Of a stretch of DNA of 39,678 nucleotides, positions 24,032 through 32,369 are shown one piece after another. The first letter of the stretch is position 1, and every line of letters begins with the position of its first letter. Under the pieces are notes generated by a model, which made no database searches, was not told the origin of the DNA, and worked only from the letters and a program-made list of their open reading frames with translations. Position numbers and translations under genes: made by a program. Origin of the DNA: Desulfovibrio sp. TomC (GTDB lineage Bacteria > Desulfobacterota > Desulfovibrionia > Desulfovibrionales > Desulfovibrionaceae); NCBI RefSeq assembly GCF_000801335.2, contig NZ_JSEH01000033.1, forward strand, positions 1 to 39,678, read 5' to 3'.

Positions 24032-24066
24032 AGCTAAACTGTGTCCAGAAAACCGGGCGCGGTACA

Positions 24067-24228
24067 CCTCAGGGGGTGCTGTCGGCGCAGTCCGGCGGGT
24101 CTCCTGGCTGGAACTATTCCGGGTTCATGAACGGGACGCCGCCTCAGGGAACCACTCCCAGTTCCAGCTACGGATTCGGTACCATGTACAATTTCATGCT
24201 GGATTTCATGGGCGATTTCTGGCGGTAA
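24067..24228 (+). pseudogene. 3' remnant of a small secreted Gly/Ser-rich protein gene
   Basis: Immediately after the IS right end, 53 codons remain open and end at TAA 24226-24228. They encode a Gly/Ser/Pro/Thr-rich segment with an aromatic, hydrophobic tail (Met-Tyr-Asn-Phe-Met-Leu-Asp-Phe-Met-Gly-Asp-Phe-Trp-Arg). The composition and tail resemble the secreted protein at 18576. The start codon and signal peptide are missing, so the IS or an associated deletion removed the 5' part. The frame is open back into IS sequence, but that part is chance. Confidence 0.65.
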
Positions 24229-24302
24229 CCCGTCGAACAATCCAATGTTGTCAACATGCTTATCTTCCGAATGTTTTAACATCATAAGCAAGGAGAATTT
24301 CA

Positions 24303-24779
24303 ATGAACACACGCAAACACCTCGTCGGTCTGGCCCTGGTCCTGGTGGCCCTTTTGGGACTGAGCGGGCTAGCCAATGCCCAGATGGTGGGTTCCGGCAC
24401 AATGAGTGGGCAGGGTATGATGAATGGGCAGGGCATGATGGGCGGCAACATGATGACGGGCCTGACCCCGGAAAAGCAAGCAGCCGTTCAAAAAATCCAC
24501 GCCGATTTCAACGCGGTCACCGCCTCCCTGCGTCAGCAACTTACCTCCAAGCAGTACGAATTAAACGCCCAAATCTACAGCGCCACCCCTGACGACAAAA
24601 AGGTCCAGGCCCTGACCAAGGAGGTTTCCGACATGCGCGCCAAGCTCTTCGAGGCCCAGGTGGCCCTGCAAGGTCGGCTGACCAAGGAAGGCCTCCCGAC
24701 CATGGGCGGCATGGGCATGATGGGGTCGTGTATGATAGGTGGAAATGGCATGATGGGGCCGGGCATGATGAGCATGTAG
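24303..24779 (+). CDS. zraP: ZraP-like Met-rich periplasmic metal-binding protein
   Basis: A 158-residue protein of the LTXXQ/ZraP (periplasmic heavy-metal sensor) type. A signal peptide ends near residue 26 (Leu-Ala-Asn-Ala-Gln), and a first Met/Gly-rich stretch follows (about 30-52). A helical core (about 53-130) has Leu-Thr-Pro-Glu-Lys-Gln-Ala-Ala-Val-Gln-Lys-Ile, the LTxxQ motif. A second Met/Gly-rich tail (about 136-158) carries one Cys. E. coli ZraP is a zinc-bound chaperone that represses ZraSR signalling. The Met clusters here suggest copper binding. AAGGAG precedes the ATG. The IS now separates it from the sigma-54 promoter; a TGTTGTCAACA palindrome lies at 24246-24256. Confidence 0.85.
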   Translation: MNTRKHLVGLALVLVALLGLSGLANAQMVGSGTMSGQGMMNGQGMMGGNMMTGLTPEKQAAVQKIHADFNAVTASLRQQLTSKQYELNAQIYSATPDDKKVQALTKEVSDMRAKLFEAQVALQGRLTKEGLPTMGGMGMMGSCMIGGNGMMGPGMMSM

Positions 24780-24966
24780 CGCGACACGGGATAGTCACCG
24801 AAGCCGTCTGCGACGAGAGGGGGCGCGGCAACCATGCTTCGCCCCTTCCCGTACGCACTTCGCAACAAGTTGAATATTATTTGAGGGAATTGGTATGGAC
24901 AGTTAGGCCAGTCCTCTCTGCAAGGGATGAGGCAATCCGTAACTGATATTGCTCATGGAGGCTATC

Positions 24967-26991
24967 GTGTCATTTGAAAACTTGAAGATTAAACACAAAT
25001 TGACCGCTGGGTTTGGCTTGACAATTTTGCTTATGCTAGCCAGCTTTACACTGTCTTTCGTCTACTTAAAAAATATTGACTACGAGTCAATGGCAGTTAG
25101 TGAGCATTATTTGCCATACGCCTTTCAAGCCGATGCAATGGAGAAGTCATTGCTCAAGATACAGCAAGATTTCTTTGCCTTGGCGAATGATCATATGCCT
25201 GACCCTAAAAGACAACAGAGCCTGCAGGATAAAGTCGAAGAATTCAAAAAACAACTAGGACTTTTTCAGGCGATGTTCTTAGAGATGAAGAATGAAGAGT
25301 ACATAAAAAGGACTCGGGAGATTGCAACCTCTTTTGAATCGTTTCAGGCTGCTGGTCTAGCCATGATCGAGGCCTTTCATACTCAGGGTATGGAGAAAGG
25401 GCACGCTCTGAGCAAGCAATTCGACGTCCTAGCGTTGGGCCTGGAACAACAAGTGGATGCACTTCGGGAACGGCAGGCGCAAGTCGTAAAAGAGGCCGTT
25501 GGCGGCGTCACTAATTCCATAGACGCGATAAAGCTTGCCATGGCCCTGGCCGGCATTGTTGCGCTGGCTTGCGCGGCGTGCATGGCAATCCTGCTCAACA
25601 AAGGGATCGCCCGCCCGATTGCCGCGATTTCCACCCTTGCAAGGCGAGTGGCGGCGGGAGAAATGTCCTTGCGTATTGATGCCTCAGGCAGGGACGAAGT
25701 GGGGGAATTGGGGCAGGCCTTTAATTTCCTTTTAGAAAAAATCGAGTCTGCCTTGGTTTTGAACCGAGCGGTTCTGGACGCAATTCCCGACCCGGTCTAC
25801 TTGGTGGACAAGGACCACAGGGTATTTCTTGCCAACCAGGCGACGGCCCGATTCTCGGGACGCGCCATGACGGATGTCCATGGAGCCGATTGTTCGGAGT
25901 TGTTCCGTGCCGCCCGCTGCCAAGGAGATGCCTGTCCGACAAAGGATGATGCCCGAACTGCAAATCGCGGCGAGGGCATAATGACCTGCCAGCTTGCCGG
26001 TGGAACAGTCTGCTTCCAACCCTTCTCTGATACGGTTCGGGACAAGCAAGGACGAGAGATGGGGGTCATTGATGTACTGAGGGATGTCACCTCCCTGGTA
26101 CGTAAAGAAGAGGAAATTAAAGCCGGTTTCGCCCGAATGAGTGAAATCCATGTCGAGGTCGAAGAGGCTGCGGCACGTATAGCCGAGACGTCCGAAGAGA
26201 TCGCGACCCAAGTGGAGCAGGCGGCTGCCGGGGCGAAAAACCAAACAGAGCGCGTGAGCGAGACGGCAACAGCCATGGGGCAACTGCGGGAAACGATCCT
26301 TGACGTTTCGAGGAACGCCGCCGACGCTTCGAGCCAGGCCGAGCTGGCCAGAGCCAAAGCCCAGGATGGCGCGGCCATCGTGCGTGAATCCGTCCAGGCC
26401 ATAGGCACCGTGCACAGTCTTGCCGGAAAGCTCAAAACCGATGTATTCGCCTTAGGGCAACAGGCTTCGGCCATTGGCCAGATTATCGATGTCATCACGG
26501 ACATTGCGGATCAGACAAATCTTTTGGCGCTCAATGCCGCCATCGAAGCGGCGCGGGCGGGAGAGGCCGGGAGAGGATTTGCGGTGGTAGCCGATGAGGT
26601 GCGAAAGCTGGCGGAAAAAACCATGAACGCAACCACGGAGGTGAGCTCCGCCATCGCCTCCATCCAGCAAAGAGTCGAGAGCAACATACGAGGTATGGAC
26701 CAGGCTGTCGAAGCCGTCGAAACCGCAACGAACTTGGCTAATCGGTCTGGTCAAGCCTTGGAGGAGATCGTACCTCTCGTGGATACCACTTCTGACCAGG
26801 TCCGTTCCATCGCCACTGCTGCCGAGGAACAGTCCGCGACCTGTGAGGAAATCGGACGCAACGTGGATAACGTCAACGGTATTTCCCTGAAGACGGCCGA
26901 AGATATGGACCGTGCCGCCGGGGCCATCGCCAGGCTGGCGGATTTTGCCCAACGCCTTCGGAGTCTGGCAGACGCGGAGAGTGGCACGTGA
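24967..26991 (+). CDS. Methyl-accepting chemotaxis protein with PAS domain
   Basis: A 674-residue chemoreceptor. The GTG start at 24967 is preferred because GGAGG lies 5 bases upstream; TTG and ATG codons just before it have none. Membrane helices at about 12-35 and 188-210 enclose a helical-bundle sensor. HAMP is at about 212-263. A PAS domain (about 265-375) has a Cys cluster (Asp-Cys-Ser, Arg-Cys-Gln, Ala-Cys-Pro). The signalling hairpin tip ([13 protein letters not shown]) is near 515. The N-terminal 500 bp are clearly more A/T-rich than the rest, suggesting a mosaic gene. The 187 bp upstream hold no other gene that I can see. Confidence 0.95.
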   Translation: MSFENLKIKHKLTAGFGLTILLMLASFTLSFVYLKNIDYESMAVSEHYLPYAFQADAMEKSLLKIQQDFFALANDHMPDPKRQQSLQDKVEEFKKQLGLFQAMFLEMKNEEYIKRTREIATSFESFQAAGLAMIEAFHTQGMEKGHALSKQFDVLALGLEQQVDALRERQAQVVKEAVGGVTNSIDAIKLAMALAGIVALACAACMAILLNKGIARPIAAISTLARRVAAGEMSLRIDASGRDEVGELGQAFNFLLEKIESALVLNRAVLDAIPDPVYLVDKDHRVFLANQATARFSGRAMTDVHGADCSELFRAARCQGDACPTKDDARTANRGEGIMTCQLAGGTVCFQPFSDTVRDKQGREMGVIDVLRDVTSLVRKEEEIKAGFARMSEIHVEVEEAAARIAETSEEIATQVEQAAAGAKNQTERVSETATAMGQLRETILDVSRNAADASSQAELARAKAQDGAAIVRESVQAIGTVHSLAGKLKTDVFALGQQASAIGQIIDVITDIADQTNLLALNAAIEAARAGEAGRGFAVVADEVRKLAEKTMNATTEVSSAIASIQQRVESNIRGMDQAVEAVETATNLANRSGQALEEIVPLVDTTSDQVRSIATAAEEQSATCEEIGRNVDNVNGISLKTAEDMDRAAGAIARLADFAQRLRSLADAESGT

Positions 26992-27049
26992 ACCATAGCA
27001 GCAGACCATAGGGCTGCACAAAGTTGCCGTTTAACCATATGGAGGCGTC

Positions 27050-28093
27050 ATGAATGTGAAGGCACTCATCCTCGTGGGCTTGGTCGTCGTGGTTTCAGCC
27101 CTGCACTACGGCGTCGGAGGGAGCCATCCGGCCTTGCATCTGCTGCATCGTGAGTTCTATTTCATCCCCATTTTGCTGGCTGGGTTCTGGTTCGGCCTGC
27201 GCGTGGCCTTGCTCACCTCCCTGACCATCACCGTACTCTACCTTCCACCGGTTCTGGCCGGAAAGATGCTTCACGACACGCCGTCCACGGTGGTTGCCCA
27301 ACTCGCCATGTTCAACGTGGTGGCTCTGCTCATGGGGCTGTTGGAGGATCGCAGGGCCAGGGAGCAGGAGCGGCTACTCGGAGCCGAGAAGATGGCTCTT
27401 CTCGGCCGGGCCGCCGCAGCCATCGGTCTGGAAGTCAAGGATGTCGTCGTGGCCTTGCGCCGCTTGGTGCGTGAGGGGGGCGGGTTCCGCAATCCCGGTG
27501 TAGAGCCCGATGTCCTGGGCGAAATCGACCGCCTGGATCATCTCCTGTACGCTCTAGTGCGATTTATTCCATCCCATCAGTTTCCCGCCATATCCCTCGA
27601 CGTCAACGAATTGGTGATCGCCAGCGCCGCCCGTCTCCAGGGTATGGCCCACAAGGCCGGGGTCAAGCTGGTGGTGGAGAACGATCCTGCAGGTTGCCGC
27701 ACCAGGGCCGTAGCCGAGGAGTTCGGCGGCATCATCGACGCGTTGGTGAAAAACGCCGTAGAGGCCTCGCCAACTGGGGGCTCCGTCACCCTCGCCGCTG
27801 GGCGTCAGGGCCAGTTTTGTTTGATCACGGTGCGCGACAAAGGGCAGGGCGTCTCTCCGGAACATATGGATAAAATTTTTCTACCCTTTTTCAGCACAAA
27901 GCCGGGAGGCCATGGTTTGACCCTGGCCTCGACCAAAAAATTCCTCAAGGATATCGGCGGGGATATGACCGTAGAGAGCGAGCCCGGAAAGGGGGCCGCC
28001 TTCCACATGGTTATTCCCAGGGAACGGGAAGGCGACGATCCCCTCGGAGGGTTTGGGCCTAGCCTCTCCCGCAAGGCCTCTTCCAAGGGGTGA
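27050..28093 (+). CDS. Histidine-kinase-like membrane protein lacking the phospho-acceptor His
   Basis: A 347-residue protein. About four hydrophobic segments in residues 1-98 form a short membrane sensor like DUF4118/MASE-type inputs. The dimerisation helix is recognisable (Ala-Leu-Leu-Gly-Arg-Ala-Ala-Ala-Ala-Ile-Gly-Leu-Glu-Val), but the position normally held by His is Leu127 and the Asn-Pro is lost. The ATPase domain is well kept: N box Ala-Leu-Val-Lys-Asn-Ala-Val-Glu-Ala, G1 Asp-Lys-Gly-Gln-Gly-Val and G2 Gly-Gly-His-Gly-Leu. It may be a pseudokinase or act on a partner. No response regulator follows. It starts 58 bp after the chemoreceptor gene. Confidence 0.85.
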   Translation: MNVKALILVGLVVVVSALHYGVGGSHPALHLLHREFYFIPILLAGFWFGLRVALLTSLTITVLYLPPVLAGKMLHDTPSTVVAQLAMFNVVALLMGLLEDRRAREQERLLGAEKMALLGRAAAAIGLEVKDVVVALRRLVREGGGFRNPGVEPDVLGEIDRLDHLLYALVRFIPSHQFPAISLDVNELVIASAARLQGMAHKAGVKLVVENDPAGCRTRAVAEEFGGIIDALVKNAVEASPTGGSVTLAAGRQGQFCLITVRDKGQGVSPEHMDKIFLPFFSTKPGGHGLTLASTKKFLKDIGGDMTVESEPGKGAAFHMVIPREREGDDPLGGFGPSLSRKASSKG

Positions 28094-28309
28094 GAAATAT
28101 GGTCCTTCAAAAACTTGGCCCTGCCAACGCCGGAGACGAGGGCTTTCCCTTTGTCGCGACAACGGTGCCGACTCGATGGGCCATCAGGCACGTCACTTCT
28201 TCTGGTTTTATCCTCGATTCAGGTCTATTGTCGAAATAAGGCAAACCCGCCGGAAGCCCATCTGTCCAGCCTGACATGATAAGCATGCAGAATCGTTCGG
28301 GAGACAAGC

Positions 28310-30274
28310 ATGAGCGAGGATGAAACAAAACACCTATTTGAAGAAGGGACCATCATAAACGGCAAATGGACGATCCTGGATCACATCGCAACCGGCGGCA
28401 AGGGCGAGGTCTATCTTGCCAAACAGCGAGACCTGGATCGTCGGGTGGCCCTGAAGATTATATCTCGGGCCTTTCTGAAGAGCCTGGCTGACGACGAGGC
28501 TGAAATGGCGGTGGAGCTGGAACGGTTTCGACGGGAAGTTCAGGTCATGGCCCGGCTGCGTCACCCCAATATCCTCCAGGTGTTTGACTACGACCAGGTG
28601 GAGATCGATGGTTCTCCTCTGAACTATCTCGTCATGGAATACGTGCCCGGTCCCACCCTGGCCCTGACCATGCCCGAAGATGGCCTTGGGAGCGACGCGG
28701 AGACTCTCAAGAACTGGATACGACAATATTTCCTGCCCGTCTGCAACGGTATGGAGGCCGTGCACGCCCAGGGCGTCATCCACCGCGACATCAAACCCGC
28801 CAATGTGCTCATCGACGATGGGACGCCCAAAATCGCCGACTTCGGCCTGGCCGGGGGCAACGTACGCGATTGCGTGACCCAAGACCATCATATCCTCGGC
28901 ACGTTGCCCTACATGGCCGAGGAACAGTTTCTGGACTTGAACCTGGCCGACACCCGAGCCGACGTATTCTCCCTAGGCCGGGTCTTGTTCGAGGCCATGG
29001 CCGGGAAAAAAGCCCTGAAGAAAGCCAAGCCATTCGACACGGTAGGGTTGGAAAATCCGGTTAGCGACTTTCAAAAGCGCCTGGATCGAATCATCCGGCA
29101 GGCCTCGGCCAAAAATGTGGCCAAGCGCCTGCCGTCGGTCAGAACCCTGCGCCTTGCCCTGGAAGAACTCGTGGCCGAGGCCCCAACCAAGGGAGCTTAC
29201 CAGGGCGCACCACACCGAACCGTTTGGCTCGTCTCGGCCGCGATCCTGGCCGTACTTTTCGGGGGAGGGCTGCTTTACCACTTCCTGTGGCAAATGCCGT
29301 CGCGGCAGGCCGGGCAGGTGGAGTTGAAAATGGAGAAGGCTACGCCGCAGCCCTCTCCGATGCCCCAAGCCCCTGCCCAACCTGGAACGGAAACACCGCC
29401 CCCCTTGCGCCTAGCCCCGGGCGAGACGCCGCCCCAGCGTTTGGCCACACCAGACGGCTCGAAGTTTGCTCTGGTCCCCGGCGGCGAGATTTCATTGAAG
29501 AGCGATGGCGGCACCCTGGAAACCATCCAAGTCGCCCCGTTTTATATGGAAGAAACCCAAGTCACCAATCACCAGTACATCATGTTTCTCAATCGAGTAC
29601 GCAACCATATCCAGGTCAAAAAAGAAGCGGTTTACGGCGAGGACGGCCTATGGCTGCTGCTGGGGGAGGTCGCCCCGGGTTATGAGCCAATCGCCTACCG
29701 GGACGGCGAATTCGTGATGGACATGACCAATGGCGTTAACCCCGTCGTCCGGGTCACGGCCAAGGGAGCGCGGGCCTATGCCCATTTCTTCGGCCGCAGG
29801 ATACCCACCCTGGCCGAATGGGAATTGGCTAGGCAGGAGGGGGCGAAAAACGAGAAGCCGGTTTCGATCCTGCCCTTGCCAAGTCCGTTCCAACTCGTTC
29901 AGCACATGCACGCCGCGCCTGAACCTGCCCCGCCCTTATCTCCTGCCCCGGAGAACCCCACGCAAGCCACGCCGAAACAAGTCAAATCGTCCGTTTCGCC
30001 CGTGCCAAAGCCCGTGCCGACTCCGTCGGCCTCACGGCGCGAGGTCTTCCCCGTGGGCGAAGCGTCGACCAATGGGCTCGGCATCAAAGGGTTGGGAGTC
30101 AACGTCAACGAATGGACTACGGTGAAGACCGGCGCCGAAACGGAATATTTCATCGTGGGCGGCGCCAGGCCCAGCAGGACCAAGGAGCCTTATAAGCGCC
30201 AAAAATGGGAGGCCTTCGGCGATGTGGGGTTCCGCACGGTCATCCCCCTGCCCCAACCGCAAACTTCTATGTAG
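28310..30274 (+). CDS. Ser/Thr protein kinase fused to a formylglycine-enzyme-like domain
   Basis: A 654-residue membrane protein. The PknB-type kinase domain (about 18-285) is complete: Gly-loop Ala-Thr-Gly-Gly-Lys-Gly-Glu-Val, Lys49, catalytic His-Arg-Asp-Ile-Lys-Pro-Ala-Asn (about 159-166), Asp-Phe-Gly-Leu-Ala. One membrane helix (about 305-326) and a Pro-rich linker follow. The periplasmic part (about 380-650) resembles FGE/SUMF1 folds (Phe-Tyr-Met-Glu-Glu-Thr-Gln-Val-Thr, Arg-Ile-Pro-Thr-Leu-Ala-Glu-Trp-Glu, Gly-Phe-Arg-Thr-Val). It is interrupted by a Pro-rich insert at about 525-580. The FGE part is probably a sensor and not an enzyme. It forms a pair with the PP2C gene 13 bp downstream. 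The 216-bp gap before it holds nothing I can identify. Confidence 0.9.
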   Translation: MSEDETKHLFEEGTIINGKWTILDHIATGGKGEVYLAKQRDLDRRVALKIISRAFLKSLADDEAEMAVELERFRREVQVMARLRHPNILQVFDYDQVEIDGSPLNYLVMEYVPGPTLALTMPEDGLGSDAETLKNWIRQYFLPVCNGMEAVHAQGVIHRDIKPANVLIDDGTPKIADFGLAGGNVRDCVTQDHHILGTLPYMAEEQFLDLNLADTRADVFSLGRVLFEAMAGKKALKKAKPFDTVGLENPVSDFQKRLDRIIRQASAKNVAKRLPSVRTLRLALEELVAEAPTKGAYQGAPHRTVWLVSAAILAVLFGGGLLYHFLWQMPSRQAGQVELKMEKATPQPSPMPQAPAQPGTETPPPLRLAPGETPPQRLATPDGSKFALVPGGEISLKSDGGTLETIQVAPFYMEETQVTNHQYIMFLNRVRNHIQVKKEAVYGEDGLWLLLGEVAPGYEPIAYRDGEFVMDMTNGVNPVVRVTAKGARAYAHFFGRRIPTLAEWELARQEGAKNEKPVSILPLPSPFQLVQHMHAAPEPAPPLSPAPENPTQATPKQVKSSVSPVPKPVPTPSASRREVFPVGEASTNGLGIKGLGVNVNEWTTVKTGAETEYFIVGGARPSRTKEPYKRQKWEAFGDVGFRTVIPLPQPQTSM

Positions 30275-30287
30275 ATGAAGGACAGCC

Positions 30288-31001
30288 ATGCAAGCATTCG
30301 GGGCGAGCGATCAAGGACGGGTCAGACGTCAAAATCAGGACCGATTCCTGGTCAGGCAACTGCCGGACGGTTCCATGCTCCTGGCCGTGGCCGACGGTCT
30401 TGGCGGCCAGGCTGGGGGCGACGTGGCGGCCCAGGCGGTTGTTGACGCCCTGGTCCGTCTGGAACCAGGCGACGGCCCGCCCGAGTGGCTATTGGCCTTG
30501 GCCGTGGAAACGGCTGCGACCGATATCCAAGAAAAAACCTTGGCCGACCCAAAGCTGGCCGGCATGGGCTCCACCGCCACCGTTGTTTGGGTACAAAACA
30601 ATTTTGCCGTTTACGCTCACATCGGCGATAGCCGCCTCTACCTGTGGCGCAACGGCGTTTTGTCCAGGATCACTACCGACCATACCTTTCTCCAGGATTT
30701 TTTGGACGATGGCAGTCTCACACCGGAACAGATTAAGGACCATCCGTTCCGGAACATACTGGACAAGTGCGTGGGCTGCGACGGGTCCGAGCCGGACACC
30801 GGGAGCCTCGCGCTGCACGAGGGCGACGCCCTGCTTTTGTGCACTGACGGGTTATTCAAGGAGCTTCACGAGGCGGACATCGCCGCTATCATGGCCTCGG
30901 GCGCAACACCACAGGAAACGGCGACCACATTGCTCAACCAGGCTCTGGCAGCCGGCGGGCGTGACAACATCACCGTGGTCATGCTGCGGCTAACGCTTTG
31001 A
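30288..31001 (+). CDS. PP2C-type Ser/Thr protein phosphatase
   Basis: A 237-residue cytoplasmic phosphatase. Metal-binding motifs are present: Arg-Arg-Gln-Asn-Gln-Asp-Arg (about 12-18), Val-Ala-Asp-Gly-Leu-Gly-Gly (about 34-40), His-Ile-Gly-Asp-Ser-Arg, Leu-Cys-Thr-Asp-Gly-Leu, and Gly-Gly-Arg-Asp-Asn-Ile-Thr near the C-terminus. It starts 13 bp after the kinase gene, with AAGGACAGCC before the ATG, and presumably reverses that kinase, as with PknB/Stp pairs. Confidence 0.95.
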   Translation: MQAFGASDQGRVRRQNQDRFLVRQLPDGSMLLAVADGLGGQAGGDVAAQAVVDALVRLEPGDGPPEWLLALAVETAATDIQEKTLADPKLAGMGSTATVVWVQNNFAVYAHIGDSRLYLWRNGVLSRITTDHTFLQDFLDDGSLTPEQIKDHPFRNILDKCVGCDGSEPDTGSLALHEGDALLLCTDGLFKELHEADIAAIMASGATPQETATTLLNQALAAGGRDNITVVMLRLTL

Positions 31002-31032
31002 TTGGATACATCAAATTTTACCAATATTCTAT

Positions 31033-32220
31033 ATGAGCACATTGAAAATCAAATCCGCCCTTGTCTTAGGGATTCTTGTCGTCACATTTACCTTCTCTCA
31101 AGGACTTTATCGAAACAATATCAGCGCGCTGCATGACTCTCTTTTTAAGTCGATTGAAATAACCGAAGAGGTCCATGAAGCTGAAGCCTTTCATTCCGCA
31201 ATGCACTCCATGCTCATTTCTGCCTCGGCTTATGATAGAATCCATGATTATTCTTTTGAACGTGAGTACTTGAAGTACCGTGAAATCGGCGAATCCACTC
31301 TCGCAAAACTCCGCAACAGAGCAAAAATGCTGCCATCACCTGGTCATGCCAGTCACGGCGCAGATAATAGCAAATCAATCCTTGATAATCTTGCTGATAG
31401 CTTTCAGACATACAAATCAACGCTGGACAACGTTTTTAACAAGAATACCACATCCGCCCACGCGAATATATCTGCGGGAAGAAATATCTTTGACACTATT
31501 TTCCATAAATACTACGCTACACTGCATAGCACCCACAGCGATAGGCTTGATTCCATCAAGAGTGAAGCCAGTCGCATTTATAGGGAATCCAACGTCCTTT
31601 TTATTGCTCAACTCATTGCCGCCATTCTAGCTGGCATCCTCGTTGTTGTCTTTGTGGACAGAGTATTTATCAAAATATACAAACTCACGAAACAACATTC
31701 CCTCACCGATGCCCTGACTTCGTTGCACAACAGACGATATTTAGAGAAAATTATCGAGGATGAGTTCCAGGTGGACCAAAGGCCGCTGCCATCCGTGTCG
31801 GCAATCCTGTTAGACATCGACAATTTCAAACAGTATAACGATCAAAATGGGCATGTGGCGGGCGACCATCTCCTCAAGGACTTGGCCTCGGTGCTGAAGC
31901 GATCCATCCGCAAGACCGATCGACTGGTGCGTTATGGCGGGGAAGAATTTCTTGTATTGCTTCCAGAAACATCCAAAGCCGAAGCCGCAGGGGTGGCCGA
32001 AAAGATAAGGGCAGTCGTAGAGGCCAGCCAATTTCATCTTCCAGACGGCTGCCCAGCCAGTCAAGTGACGGTGAGCGTTGGTGTGGCGACCATGCCTGAG
32101 GACGCAGGCCATGTGGAGCAACTTATCAAGACGGCCGATGACCTGCTGTACCGAGCTAAAAGGGAAGGGAAGAATAGAGTCTCCGTTAGCAGCTGCGACA
32201 GCGGCGATACCGACGCTTGA
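31033..32220 (+). CDS. Membrane-bound diguanylate cyclase (GGDEF)
   Basis: A 395-residue enzyme making cyclic di-GMP. A helix at about 7-24 and another at about 190-212 enclose a helical periplasmic sensor. The GGDEF domain (about 222-388) has the active-site Gly-Gly-Glu-Glu-Phe (about 302-306). An Arg-Lys-Thr-Asp lies five residues upstream, which is the RxxD inhibitory product site. It should therefore be active and feedback-inhibited. The first two thirds are A/T-rich in codon use, unlike the GC-rich GGDEF part. No good ribosome site precedes the ATG, so the start is less sure. Confidence 0.92.
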   Translation: MSTLKIKSALVLGILVVTFTFSQGLYRNNISALHDSLFKSIEITEEVHEAEAFHSAMHSMLISASAYDRIHDYSFEREYLKYREIGESTLAKLRNRAKMLPSPGHASHGADNSKSILDNLADSFQTYKSTLDNVFNKNTTSAHANISAGRNIFDTIFHKYYATLHSTHSDRLDSIKSEASRIYRESNVLFIAQLIAAILAGILVVVFVDRVFIKIYKLTKQHSLTDALTSLHNRRYLEKIIEDEFQVDQRPLPSVSAILLDIDNFKQYNDQNGHVAGDHLLKDLASVLKRSIRKTDRLVRYGGEEFLVLLPETSKAEAAGVAEKIRAVVEASQFHLPDGCPASQVTVSVGVATMPEDAGHVEQLIKTADDLLYRAKREGKNRVSVSSCDSGDTDA

Positions 32221-32246
32221 CAACTTATTTTGTCCCGTGTTTAATA

Positions 32247-32312
32247 TCAAGCGTTGCCAAGAGGTTGCCTGAAAATTTCAGTCCTCTCGCCAAAACGAAC
32301 TGTCAAGCGTTG
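32247..32312. repeat. Direct repeat TCAAGCGTTG and nested palindrome upstream of the cus operon
   Basis: TCAAGCGTTG occurs at 32247-32256 and 32303-32312. A close inverted copy (GACGCTTGACA) overlaps the end of the cyclase gene near 32211-32221. Between the direct copies lies CTGAAA, A, TTTCAG (32269-32281), flanked by AGAGG and CCTCT, so a stem can form. In the 149 bp before the efflux operon this is the only structure I see. It may be an operator or an imperfect terminator. Confidence 0.4.
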
Positions 32313-32369
32313 GAGGTTCTCCTGTAGCGTCAGATAGCTACAAATTATTGTATGGAGTGGAGTGGTCAA

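Larger units (their letters stand above)
22647..24066 (+). mobile_element. IS3-family insertion sequence (about 1420 bp)
   Basis: The element is bounded by imperfect inverted ends that begin TG. The left end is TGAGGCGGACCCGGTTTTCT. The right end, read inward on the minus strand, is TGTACCGCGCCCGGTTTTCT, and both are followed by a GACAC. It contains orfA and orfB in the -1 relation typical of IS3. I see no target-site duplication (flanks AATGAG and CCTCAG), suggesting an adjacent deletion after insertion. It separates the SHOCT gene from the remainder of a truncated gene. Confidence 0.85.

Noticed and set aside
23995-24066. Start of the small Gly/Ser-rich remnant inside the IS end
   Set aside because: The codons before 24067 belong to the orfB tail and IS terminal repeat in another frame; no signal peptide or ribosome site is present, so it is not an intact gene.
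28053-28274. 73-codon open frame bridging the end of the kinase-like gene and the following gap
   Set aside because: It begins inside the upstream gene, has no ribosome site and its product looks random.
32315-32329. Possible sigma-54 promoter before cusC (GG-N10-GC spacing)
   Set aside because: Only the spacing fits; the flanking consensus bases TGGCAC and TTGC are mostly absent.
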